Shown here: positions 54,096 to 64,000 of the stretch, in pieces | Position numbering within the stretch: position 1 is the stretch's first letter | How the letters are laid out: each line of letters begins with the position of its first letter | Assembly (NCBI RefSeq): GCF_964340395.1 | Contig: NC_135551.1 | Location: 19,207,003-19,271,002, forward strand | Source of the DNA: Glandiceps talaboti | Lineage: Eukaryota > Hemichordata > Enteropneusta > Spengelidae | Length of the DNA: 64,000 nucleotides | Reading direction: 5' to 3' | Program-made: the position numbers and the translations under genes | The notes under the pieces: generated by a model | What the model saw: only the letters and a program-made list of their open reading frames with translations | Told to the model about the DNA's origin: nothing | Database searches by the model: none

Positions 54096-54427
54096 CTAAT
54101 TTATCTACCTACAATGTATCTGTGTGTCTGTCTCTGTCTCTGTTTATCTGCATGTTTGGATGTGTAATGGAAGCGAATGCCTAAGAAATAATTAAATAGT
54201 TAACAGTATTATATGGTTGTATTTTACAGATCTCCTGTCAACTGACTGTCATCATCAGTCATTTTGTAATACTTAGTAATTGTGCATGGATGATGAATAC
54301 ACGTATCCAATTACTACTACGTAGTAGATTTCTAATAACTCGGCGTTTGATGACAAGGTAGGCTGTATTAGTATGAATTTTTAATAGTATATGCTACAAA
54401 GATGTTGTCACTTAAATGGTCTACGCA

Positions 54428-54718
54428 ATGGATGGATGGATGGATGGATGGATGGATGGATGGATGGATGGATGGATGGATGGACGGACGAGTGGGTAGG
54501 TAGGCGGGTGGACGGACGAACGGGTTGATGGGTGGTTATGATGTGGATGACTGCGTGGATGGATGGATGGATGGATGGATGGACGGATGGACGGACGGAT
54601 GGATGGATGGATGGATGGTTGGATGGACGGACGGACAGGTTGATTGATGGATGGATGGATGGATGGACGGACGGAGGGAGGGAGGGAGGGAGGGAGGGAG
54701 GGAGGGAGGGAGGGAGGA
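54428..54718. repeat. (GGAT)n, (GGAC)n and (GGAG)n microsatellite
   Basis: Compound tetranucleotide tract, ending in a pure GGGA run at 54,674-54,716. It creates the Pro/Ser/His-rich open frames on the minus strand. Confidence 0.95.
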
Positions 54719-55169
54719 CGGATGGAGAAGTCAAGGGTTGCATATGAAGAAAGAGACAAGCAATCAATGTAGACCTCTCTCTCTTTAAGTTGCATGAAAG
54801 TGTTTTTAAGTTTAGGCTAACACGGTGTGTTTCTTTCAAATAATAAAGTCCCTGAAATATAGCAGCGTGTTTTGATCATACACAATACACTGTATTAGTA
54901 AAACAATTTTTTAAAATTAGGCTGTGTATTGTGGTGACTTGGACAAAGCTGAGTTCTCCACTATACTATTTTACTACTTGATATAGTGGAGTTCTGTATA
55001 CTATATAGTAGTAAACATAAATAGCTAGTATTATCAACTTTAACTTGTATTCAACGATATTCTGTTTGTTTCCTAGAGTGGTGTATCCTGTTTTGGATGG
55101 ATACTACGAATGGTGATAACGTCTGCCTGTCTGAATAATCATTTGAATTTCCCGGATGAGGATAACACG

Positions 55170-56140
55170 TAAAGTATATCCATCTGTTCATAAATTCGGC
55201 GTTTTAAGATGCAACACTCTGCTTTCGATGGATGCAGTTCAATTGTGCCTCCATAATCATACCTCTCCAAACCATTGACAAATTTAAAAGGGATATTACA
55301 TAATTAATGCATGGATACACGGAGTTACATGTTTGTCTGACTTTCATACAATGTTTATCAAAGCCAGTTTGGTCTTGAGAAACCAAAAGAATGTTAAGTA
55401 ACATTATAATAAGCAGATCATGTGTTACTTAGCATTTGTTATGGTTTCGCTAGCCCTCGCTGGCTTCACTAAATTGAGGCTGTTTTTACATTTACTTTGA
55501 CCATCCAGCTGCATAGTCCAATATTCTTGTGGAGTGCAACCTTATTGGTTACATATGACTAACTACTCAACTGGCTTTCCGAACTGGCGACGAGACAAGC
55601 GGATTGATCTTCACTGTAGATTTCTTAACTTACAAGTACAGCTGCTTTTAATGTAAAACAGACGATTTACCAAAGCGTCGATATTGAAGTCTATGACAAT
55701 GTATATTGATCAAATTAAATAACATGAGTTTAATACAATTAATAAAGTGGTTGTCTGTCCCAAGAGATCCTCAGCACAGCAACTAATTAGCTCTTTTTTT
55801 CCATTTCATTTGAAATCATCAGCTGTTTCTTGCCTACTTCAGTGAGAGTGCTGTCAATAACGTAACCGGCGTAATTAATTGGAGTAGTGATACTGGTACT
55901 AGACCACTTGTATGCTATACTGTCAGTATTTATAAGTATCGCCATTAACGTCAATACTAAAAGCTAACAAGACGCGATACAAAATGACAACAGAACATGT
56001 TTACTGTTGGAAGACGTAAACATCATATGTATGACGTCATGAGTAACAGCTCGTTTCAAAGGTAAAGATACTGCAAACGATGTAAGAATGATTAAACAAT
56101 AAAGTATTTATTAATCCAAATAATTTATTCCGATATTCCT
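55170..56140. other. No exon supported
   Basis: Between the TM4-like and last candidate exons of the GPCR-like remnant. A possible acceptor (CTACTTCAG, 55,845) leads to no sustained frame. Confidence 0.35.
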
Positions 56141-56146
56141 GTTTTT

Positions 56147-56157
56147 GTTTGTTTGTT

Positions 56158-56228
<71 letters not shown>

Positions 56229-56266
56229 GTCTGTCTGTGTCTGTCTGTCTGTCTGTCTGTCTGTTT
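56147..56266. repeat. (GTTT)n(GTCT)n microsatellite
   Basis: GTTT then GTCT tetranucleotides, with two CTCTGTCTGTGTCTG interruptions. Confidence 0.95.
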
Positions 56267-57184
56267 TTATTTCTTTTTTCAGTTTTTAATGTTTAGGGTT
56301 TTTAAGCACGCACAAATTAGTCTGTTCACTCCGATTCGCAACCACTTTGTAGCATTGTTGATAGCAACGAAAATATATTCATGTTTTACCTTCTTCACAC
56401 AGACGTATATACTGACGTTAACCATCGTTTATCTGTGTTGTTATCAAGATGTTGATGATTGGGGACCCGTTGAAGAGAAATTACATAATGGTAAGAAGAC
56501 ATTCAATATTTATATATAATCCAATAAAATTAGTTATAGTTTCTTACTTCGTAATTAGAGGAGTGTGTTGTACTGATGTAGGGATACATCATTTGAGATG
56601 CACGTCAGACGATGTGCAGTCCACGTATCAGTGGAATAATGACGTATTACTAACGTTGATTTCGTGGAATTATAAATTTATATCGTAAACAATGTCATTC
56701 GTATAATCTTTCAACACTGTGACTTGAATTTGAATAGAACCTGACGAGCATTTCATCGTTTCACTGCATGTTCTATATTTTCTATATTGAATCGGTCAGG
56801 TATAACGACATGACACAATTTATCACTTTATTTGACTGTAACTACTTTAATTTCTTTATTAAGATATTTCCACATGCCACACTCCATTCACTTTTCAGAT
56901 TTCTGTATGAATAACGGCCACCAGATCTATTTTAGCTATTATGCATTTCTAAGAAATTATATCTACATTTTTTATGAGTCGAATAAGACAATATTTTTGT
57001 TCAAATATATTAAAAACAAATACCAACACACGTGTACATCAATAGAAGCCTTCTACTATAATTACCATCTTCTGTTTACACTATTTCAAACTACATAATT
57101 CTCCTTACAGGTCAACGACCAACAACAAATCATTGCATCCAACCCAAGGAGATGATAATAATACTATATCATTTAAACTGATTT

Positions 57185-58385
57185 ATACCATCATAAGTTT
57201 CAGGAAGCAATGACAGTTGGTGAAATTGCTTTTTGAACTCAAATGATTTAAAAAGCGTGTACAATGTTTTGAGGCTTACATTGACTTCTGTAAATTTATG
57301 TAAACAAGTTTCTTGTTTGAGAGGGTTTTTGAAATGAAACTGTAATATTAATGTGTTCTGGTTTTGGTGTTCAACATTTAATGCAATTGGTGAACATTGA
57401 TTTCATTGATTTCATTATAGATTGCATTTTAATAGTACATCGTACCGTATATTAATTGTATGTTTGTAAATTACAGTTATGTTTCTGAAAATTGTTTTTA
57501 GCCAATTTCACAGAACTGCCAATACGAAAGCATTTATGAAGCTGTGGACTGGAATCTCTAGTCTTGTTCACTCACTGTCACTAGAGGGCGTAGTGGCGGA
57601 TCGGGACTGTTTTGTTTTTTTTATAAAATAGAACGTAAAAGAATACAGACAGGTCAGACTGTCAGACGATGTACCATGTGACGAGCAAGATGATATTTTG
57701 TTTCTACTCATTTGGTTTGCATCGTATTTTAGTTTATATCTCGTTACCTTTTGCAATAAAGCACTTTGGGATGGGTATGGGAGGGGGTTCCCCCTCCCGC
57801 TAATAGAAATTATTGAAATTTGTCGGCTAAAAGAGTGCTATCTGGTGTTATTTTAACATGTCAAGGTGATAACAACACCCTTTCCTGATATCACAATTGA
57901 AATTTGAATTAACACCAAGAAAAATCGCCAAAGTATATTGTTGCATGCAATACCATCATTATTTTGTCATTTCTGAAAAATTACAGGTTTCATTCAAGGT
58001 TGTAAAGTCAGGTCAGTATTCTCAATAATTTGATTGGATTGTAGTGTTTCGGTTTGTTTCAGGATTTGTCAACAGTTAATATAAACCTTAGACAAGAAAC
58101 TTTAACAGTTTAGGTACCGCCGCCTTTACCCCGTAGGCGGCGCCGCCAGAAACACATGTACCCTGGAATTTAACATTTGTAGCTAGGTTCTGCACTTGTA
58201 GCACAACATTTTTTTTAAGCTCATACCATGGAAACAATTTTTTTCTGTCTTGAGTTGGTTGGCATATTTTTTTCCCTACTTTTGGCTGGCGACAATTTTT
58301 TTTCTCGAAAATCCTCCAGCTCCACCCTTATATGGTGTGAATCGCAGGTCACGTAATGGCAAGTATACACGTAGTCTAGAATTGT
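57185..58385. other. Convergent intergenic region, no gene
   Basis: Lies between the 3' ends of the plus-strand GPCR-like remnant and the minus-strand TLR. Contains a GC-rich partial palindrome (GCCGCCTTTACCCCGTAGGC, 58,119-58,138) and, near 58,300, sequence related to the C-rich repeat at the start of the window. Confidence 0.45.
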
Positions 58386-58389
58386 TTCC

Positions 58390-60129
58390 TCAAACAATAT
58401 TTTTATGGTGACATTTTAAAGCAGCATCCAGTTTCGCCCAGAATAGTCTTTGTCCTTGAACATTTTCACTCCAAGTTATATGATTTCCCTTTCTCATGAA
58501 ATACTTCAACAACCCTGGCATCTTCTTCGCTGGTATGTCATCTTTCAAAACCAATATGGCGGCATCACGATGTTCATCAAACATCTTCTGTCGTACCATT
58601 TCCAGTTCAAAATAACACCACTCACTTTCGATGAATTCCTTCGTCAAAATAAAGACCGTCTTGCGGCTTTCCTCCACAGATTTCAAGATATTATTGACAA
58701 TAAGTTCGCCAACCTGGAAATCACGGAAATCCAGACAAAGTTTGTAGTTGTATGGCGGGTTTTCTAAAGTTGGATAGATGACGTCATAGATCCAGTCTTG
58801 GTCTTTATGGGAGTGTGATATAAAAGCATCATATCGATGGTGGTTGTCATCTCCAGGTACAGCTTTGTAGCCATGAATTACAATTTTACGATTTACCATG
58901 AATATTACATATCTGGGGAGAAAAACAAAGAAATTCACAAAATTTCTCCATGACTAAACTCGAAGTAAATGATTTTCCTTAGCATTGTTAGCATGTAATT
59001 AATTCATTGTAAACGTAATATAAGTAACGCCTCCCTTATTACAATACTAATTCGTTTCATTTGTGAAAAATCAGGACGCCTTCAGTTGTGTACGGAGTTA
59101 CGCTGAGAGCTGACTTGGTTCATGGCAAATTTACTTTTACAATTGCTGGATGGCCTACCTTAGTCTCCATCGATTAGTGAAGACGACAACACATAGAATG
59201 CAGAAGATTATCAACGAAGTGACAGAAACGAGAGTAATCATTAATGTTGAATGTGCACACTTTAGTTCATTTGGGTTGAATTGAAGAAGAGTTTGTCCAG
59301 ACGTACACTTCGTGAAATTTGAATCTCCCAAAATGGCCGTTTTGTTGCTTATCCAACGTCTAAACCATAGTAGATCACAACCACAGTCGAATGGGTTATT
59401 TTCAATATGCAAATATGCCAGTTTCTTCAACTTCTGAAGTCCAACGTCTTCTGATATCGATATCAATCGGTTGCTTTCCAAGTTAATGAACTTAATACTC
59501 ATTGAACTGTCGAGCATATCTTTTGGAAGACTTTGCAAAGAATTGTGGCTGATATCAACAAGCCTCAAGTTGGGCAAACCACGGAACAACTGTTCTGGAA
59601 TCGCCGTTATGCGATTATCTCCAAGATACACTCTTTCAAGTTTAATATTCTCTTGAAAAGCATTTTCAGCTATCTTGTCAATGTTACTGCTTCTGATTTG
59701 TAGCTTTCTCAGATTTTTGAGAGGTTTTAGTAACTCATCCGATATCACCGTGAAGCCCAGGGTATTATGATTCATGTACAAGTGTTCTAAGAAATCGAGA
59801 CCTTGAAATGCAGTCACCAAACTGCCATCATAAAGTTTGTTGTGGCTCAGGTTGATCAGGCGAAGTTTTTTGAGATAAGACAGTGACGGACCTTCAATGG
59901 TGGTTATTTGGTTGTACTCCAAATGCAATGCCACTGTCTCCATGGGCAGATCTGTTGGAATACGTCGATAACTTCGACATGTCACCCATAATCCCGCAGG
60001 GCACATCTCGCAAGTACATTCCGGTGTAGGACATGACACGTTCTCCGCTTTTGGACATATGCCTCGTACGACGCTGAATTCAGAAGAAACAGAGAGGAGT
60101 AGCAGGCAAAAGACAGACTTTCCACCCAT
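58390..60129 (-). CDS. Toll-like receptor (LRR-TM-TIR), intact, two exons
   Basis: Exons 59,159-60,129 and 58,390-58,912, joined by GTAGGC donor and CCCCAG acceptor in phase 2 (1,494 nt, 497 aa). Signal peptide about residues 1-23; a cysteine-rich N-terminal cap (about 25-51); roughly seven leucine-rich repeats (for example LRLINLSHNKL, LERVYLGDNRI, LRLVDISHNSL); a C-terminal cap with NPFDCGC and WFRRWI; a membrane helix at about 294-317; then a TIR domain from about 350 with box 1 YDAFISHS, box 2 LCLDFRDFQVGELI and box 3 FWAKL. It should sense ligands outside the cell and signal through TIR adaptors. The ectodomain is short for a TLR. The BB-loop proline expected in box 2 (RDxxPG) is valine. 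The ATG follows a possible acceptor (GACTGCAG), so a 5' UTR intron is possible. Family call secure; ligand unknown. Confidence 0.93.
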
Positions 60130-60199
60130 GCTGCAGTCTGTACATGTGTAAATTGTATAGAAATGGGTAGTGAAATGACATTTTCCGGGTTCACGACCA

Positions 60200-60715
60200 T
60201 ATCGTCATCTCAACATTCACATTTCAAGTCGTAAATATTGTCGAGATTAGCAGTGTGATAAGAATCAAATTACACACATTGAGTAAGCTTAATGTATCCG
60301 GCACTCCGACATAAATGTTTATTAAGTCGTCGAAATGTTATCGTTCATGTGTGTGTTCTTTCAAACTTGCTAACTTCACAAGGACGAGTTTAAACAGTTT
60401 GCTCAACTTCCATAACCATGACCCGTGGGTCCGATATTGATGGATTTGTTTCTACTGTCCTTGTTGCTTTTGCACTAAGTCTTCCAAGTTGTCATTTGTT
60501 TCGAAAGAGAACCCTAAAAGTATGAATGAAAGTGAAATCTCGTAACTCCGGACTTGTTGATATGATTTATACGTAGTGTAATTTGTTGATAAGAGAAAAC
60601 ATTTCTACTCAGTTCCACACAGGAAGGAAGCTTGCAAAGATCAGACGTCTGAGTCACACGTAAAATAGAACAAGGGCGAGTTTGAACATCTAGAATAGTT
60701 AAGTATAGATTAGCA
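60200..60715. other. 5' flank of the TLR gene, no gene seen
   Basis: Upstream of the TLR start. No other open frame with support; promoter elements not assigned. Confidence 0.4.
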
Positions 60716-60719
60716 TGTT

Positions 60720-60792
60720 CAGACAGACAGACAGACAGACAGACAGACAGGCAGGCAGACAGGCAGACAGACAGACAGACAGACAGACAGGC
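60720..60792. repeat. (GACA)n / (GGCA)n microsatellite
   Basis: GACA tetranucleotides with GGCA variants. Confidence 0.95.
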
Positions 60793-60839
60793 ACGCACAT
60801 GTCTTTAAAGGCGAAATGACATATAACAAGTTACGGAAT

Positions 60840-61895
60840 TGTAAAAAAAAAATATTGGCTATTATTACGTTGCTTTTGAAAGTTAAACTCGGAACGGGTA
60901 TTATTAAATGTTGTCGTCATCTGGGGTTGAAGTAGTATGAACTTACTACAGGCGGAAAGAGTCTGAGTGTATAATTCATTTACTTGGTTAAAGAGAAACC
61001 TATACAGAGTATTTCCTTTATGTATGTTCCTATATAAGAGACATAAACATTGAGAAAGAATCGTTCATCAAATCTGAGTTATGCTTTGAATAACCAACAT
61101 GATGTATAAATTGGTACAAAGTCACAAAGAATGAGGAAAACAGAACAGAGGGAAACAAAAACGACAAAGGCACAAAATAGACACTCAAATACACAAACCT
61201 GCAAACAAACAAACAAACAAACAAACAAACAAACAAACAAACAGCCAAATTTGAACGAAAGCAGAATTTTTTGTTGCATACATTCCACTTTTGTATCAAG
61301 TAAACTTGATGTGATGTCAAGAGGGAGAACATTAATTTATGATGGCTTCTGACAAGAAAGACGTATAAGTTACTTATCATAAGTTTTGAAATGAGTACTA
61401 CAAGGACATTTTTATGAAACCTATTAACAATGTTAAAGTTTTAGTATCAATTGGTTGCATTTATCTCCCAACCAATGTGAGGTGAGGTAAAGTATTTGAT
61501 TGTAGCATATTTTTAAAATTTGCAGGTTACAAAAATGATACTTTGCTTTGCTATAAATTTTCTAATTCTTGTATAATACTATAAGGATGGGTCAAATAAA
61601 ATAAGTGTTCCATGTGTTAATGGAGCACGAACAGTCACTTACAATCAAATTATCGTTCTTAAAAAAATTAGTGTGAATCGAATCCTGTAATCAACAAAAA
61701 CATAGTACCAAAAAATGAAAATAGTAAAGATTTGCAAGTTATTCCTAATAAACTCACATTTATGAATTTTCAAATAATCTTGACAAATTTCATGAGAAAT
61801 AGCAAATGGTCAATAAACAATTATACTCATGATATTTGTTCATGATTGGGCATAAGTTTTTAGCCTTGTACTACAACTAATCTCATCTTGTAATG
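60840..61895. other. No gene; (CAAA)n microsatellite at 61,200-61,243
   Basis: AT-rich sequence. The only structured part is the CAAA tract, which gives Lys/Gln/Thr-rich frames on plus and Cys/Leu/Phe-rich frames on minus. Confidence 0.5.
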
Positions 61896-61910
61896 TTTTG
61901 ATTAACCTGG

Positions 61911-61956
61911 CTATGCCACTGGGGCTCACACTTCCAGAAACGAGCGCCCCCAGTGG
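61911..61956. repeat. Short inverted repeat (GCCACTGGGG)
   Basis: TGCCACTGGGGCTC pairs with GCGCCCCCAGTGGCA across about 16 bases. Probably the core of a small dispersed element. Confidence 0.6.
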
Positions 61957-62062
61957 CAGAGTATGGATGAATGAGACTAAACTAGAGCGTGTACGTGATA
62001 TGTTTGTATGAAAGCCTGTAAGGGACAATCACATTTTGTAATTTAAAAATTAAAAATTAAAA

Positions 62063-62160
62063 ATAATCTCGTGAGCACGACATAATATGTTGTGCGCATC
62101 TCGTGCTCACAAGATAGTAAGTCGTGCTCACAACATATTATGTCGTGCTCACGAGATTAT
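62063..62160. mobile_element. ~100-bp palindromic MITE-like element
   Basis: ATAATCTCGTGAGCACGACA plus TAATATGTTGTG at the left and its complement at the right, with internal GTGCTCAC copies in both orientations. Lies just 3' of the second TIR exon, flanked by A- and T-rich tracts. Confidence 0.75.
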
Positions 62161-62221
62161 TTTTTTATTTTTTACTTTACAAAATGTCAATTACTGGCTT
62201 TCATATCTTTGAATCTGTGGC

Positions 62222-62744
62222 TCAAACAATATTTTTATGGTGACATTTCAAAGCAACATCCAGTTTCGCCCAAAATAGTCTCTGTCTTTCGACATTTTCA
62301 CTCCAAGTTATGTGATTTCCCTTTCTCATGAAATACTTCAACAATCCTGGCATCTTCTTGGCTGGTATGTCATCTTTCAAAACCAATATGGCGGAATCAC
62401 GATGTTCATCAAACATCTTCTGTCGTACCATTTCCAGTTCAAAATAACACCACTCACTTTCGATGAATTCCTTCGTCAAAATAAAGACTGTCTTGCGGCT
62501 TTCCTCCACAGATTTCAAGATATTATCGACAATAAGTTCGCCAACCTGGAAATCACGGAAATCCAGACAAAGTTTGTAGTTGTATGGCGGGTTTTCTAAA
62601 GTTGGATAGATGACGTCATAGACCCAGTCTTGGTCTTTATGGGAGTGTGATATAAAAGCATCATATCGATGGTGGTTGTCATCTCCAGGTACAGCTTTGT
62701 AGCCGTGATTGATTACTTTACGTTTTACCAAGAACATAATATAC
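62222..62744 (-). CDS. TIR exon of a second Toll-like receptor (partial)
   Basis: Terminal exon with acceptor CTTTTATAG at 62,745 and stop TGA at 62,222-62,224. It begins in the same phase as the intact gene: the first base completes a codon, then YIMFLVKRK. After GYKAVPG it differs from the intact TIR by only about six residues by eye and has the same boxes (YDAFISHS, RDFQVGELI, FWAKL), again with valine at the BB-loop proline position. No LRR exon is seen between 62,760 and the end of the window, so the rest of the gene is either beyond 64,000 or absent. Intron and downstream sequences do not match those of the intact gene. Confidence 0.85.
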
Positions 62745-62759
62745 CTATAAAAGAGAGAT

Positions 62760-63090
62760 AATTAACGTTAATTTAAGTGATCGAAATTAATTCTTCTTCT
62801 TCTTAATCGCGTATTAAATTCAACCTCAGTAATCGAAGATATGTTATCATCTATATAACTTTCGAAGCACATTAATCGTATCTGCAAAATGAGTCATATT
62901 TTTCCATCGATAAATGAGGCGGTTACTAATAAACCTGTTGAAGAAACTGTGTCTTCTGTGGATGTGTTACACCACTGCGCATGCAGCAAATCGGTGCTGA
63001 ATTTCTGCCTGTGTGTTTGAATAAATGATTAGTTTATTCATATAGTTTTGCCCATACGGGTAGACTCCCAGTGCATCCTACGTGTCTATC
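62760..63090. other. Putative intron of the second TLR, no exon seen
   Basis: AT-rich, no LRR-like frame on the minus strand. Confidence 0.4.
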
Positions 63091-63093
63091 TCT

Positions 63094-63405
63094 ATCTATA
63101 GACCTGTTGCCGGTTCCAAGATGCATTGCGCGTCTCTCCGTACAATGCCATGTATTGTGTACGAGCAGAGGGATTTGCGCGCGCGCGCGCTACTCAGGGG
63201 GATGATTGTCACCTGACCGTACCCTGAGTTTACCCCTAAAATCCCTCTCTGCCATTGATGGCGTTTAGTCTTTTTTTTTTTATAAAATCACTCATAGCGA
63301 AAGAGGTCAACATGTCTTTCCAGACAAAACAAACTAAATGTAACAGCATAAGCGACGTCCTCTCGCGCAATGCATCTTGGAACCGGAAAATCGACTATAT
63401 ACCAG
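63094..63405. mobile_element. ~300-bp element with ~35-bp terminal inverted repeats
   Basis: Left arm CCGGTTCCAAGATGCATTGC plus GCG (63,112-63,134), right arm its complement (63,364-63,386). Outer ends read TATAGAC at the left and GACTATA at the right. Contains (GC)n at 63,177-63,190, a potential Z-DNA tract, and a T10 run. Possible TA target duplication as in Tc1/mariner MITEs; that part is inference. Confidence 0.7.
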
Positions 63406-64000
63406 ATGCTAAGTGAATGAATTCAGTTGAACATGTTAATCAACATGTAGTGTTTTATTAGCGCGGACAATTATTTGCCTAATATGCCTTTTAGAATGGA
63501 TGGGGTGGGTAGATTTTTTTTTTTTATAGATTTGTTTTCATATGTGAGTGTCTAGTTCAGGTAGTTTTGTTTTCCGTTCTTTTCCATTTGGTCTCTGTGT
63601 TATTGGTTTCTTCTCATCAGATTTACAGCCATTTCAGATCGGAAGAACAGTTTTATATTGTCTTTTTAAGTTGACGTCTGTTTCCACATACATTATTTGT
63701 TGTTGCGAGACTTCACAATCTTCGAGATTTTATAATTTTTTTTCTCGAATAAGTAAAAAAATTCAACTTTAGGATCGGGTAACCGGAATCAGACAATTTT
63801 TTTTATTAGGCCTTATCGTAGCGGGGAAATAACAGTATTATATGGTGATGACGTTTACCCATTGTGGACCAAACATCGTCTGATAATTTGATACTTGTTT
63901 TTTTACATAGCATATAACTTCCTATACGGCAGAACGTAGTCAAAGACACGTCCCGTCACGTCATGCCATAGATACTTGTAGTCAATGGTTATCGTCCATG
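63406..64000. other. No gene seen to window end
   Basis: AT-rich sequence with T runs. The plus-strand frame at 63,548-63,772 has no domain and is not called. Confidence 0.4.

Larger units (their letters stand above)
50917..57181 (+). pseudogene. HYR / adhesion-GPCR-like gene remnant
   Basis: Plus-strand exon candidates: 50,917-51,133 (HYR domain: CPANYSVYVP, VGTTTVVCADVDNDGY, CTFNVTVTD; donor GTAAGA); 51,459-51,538 (phase-matched, ends in a stop); 52,603-52,690 (hydrophobic, like TM1 of adhesion GPCRs, SYVLSAMS then LLAR); 53,801 onward (RLTEDHYHV, phase-matched to TM1, open to a stop at 53,868-53,870); 54,230-54,357 (ISCQLTVIISHFVILS, then CAWMM and QLLL, like TM3); 55,077-55,168 (FGWILRMVI, like TM4, but the phase does not fit); 56,403-56,490 and 57,111-57,181 (possible TM7 and tail ending in a stop). 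A polyadenylation signal AATAAA is at 57,755. An in-frame stop with no acceptor directly precedes the HYR frame, and TM5-6 were not found, so I call it broken. It abuts the edge of copy B, which may have truncated it. Confidence 0.4.

Noticed and set aside
54408-54839. Pro/Ser/His-rich 143-codon open frame
   Set aside because: Produced by the GGAT/GGAC/GGAG microsatellite.
56145-56519. 124-codon plus-strand frame starting with Cys-Leu-Ser-Val repeats
   Set aside because: Its N-terminal half is the GTCT microsatellite. Only the 56,403-56,490 part might be an exon, with an acceptor directly before it.
58450-58767. 105-codon plus-strand frame, also at 62,312-62,599
   Set aside because: Shadow of the TIR exon on the opposite strand. 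It recurs only because the TIR exon recurs.

Overview
The window looks like metazoan nuclear DNA, most likely from a marine invertebrate (an invertebrate deuterostome or a lophotrochozoan; I cannot name the species). The reasons are spliced genes with canonical GT/AG sites, AT-rich sequence, abundant tetranucleotide microsatellites (GTAT, GGAT, GTCT), many palindromic MITE-like elements, and animal extracellular or immune domains: CCP/sushi, HYR, LRR-TM-TIR (Toll-like receptor) and adhesion-GPCR-like segments. Most open frames in the window are microsatellite or repeat shadows. Only a handful of real genes or gene remnants are visible.

Layout. About 300-23,600 (copy A) and about 30,005-50,780 (copy B) are two copies of one large segmental duplication in direct orientation, offset by roughly 30-31 kb. 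Each copy carries, on the minus strand, one member of a small gene family. The predicted protein is a signal peptide, an unrecognised ~125-130 aa four-cysteine domain, one CCP/sushi domain, and a hydrophobic C-terminal tail typical of a GPI-anchor signal (247 aa in A, 244 aa in B). All three coding introns are phase 1. A further intron lies just after the stop, and a long conserved 3' region holds five regularly spaced hairpins. Upstream of each gene (higher coordinates) lie arrays of a degenerate minisatellite and tandem ~2 kb repeats: four units in A, two in B.

Between the copies (23.7-30 kb) are a direct repeat, several inverted-repeat elements and a decayed Toll-like receptor LRR/TM exon (28.4-29.1 kb, minus). 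To the right of copy B, on the plus strand at 50.9-57.2 kb, are spliced fragments of what looks like a HYR-domain/adhesion-GPCR-like gene, probably broken. At 58.4-60.1 kb (minus) is an intact two-exon Toll-like receptor of 497 aa. A second, almost identical TIR exon lies at 62.2-62.7 kb; its LRR exon would be beyond the window or is missing.

The theme is a rapidly changing cluster of cell-surface recognition proteins, a GPI-anchored CCP family next to TLRs, embedded in duplicated and repeat-rich DNA. The paralogous copies are useful because they provide empty sites that date and delimit several small mobile elements. All statements come from reading the sequence by eye. No alignment, database search or structure prediction was run.
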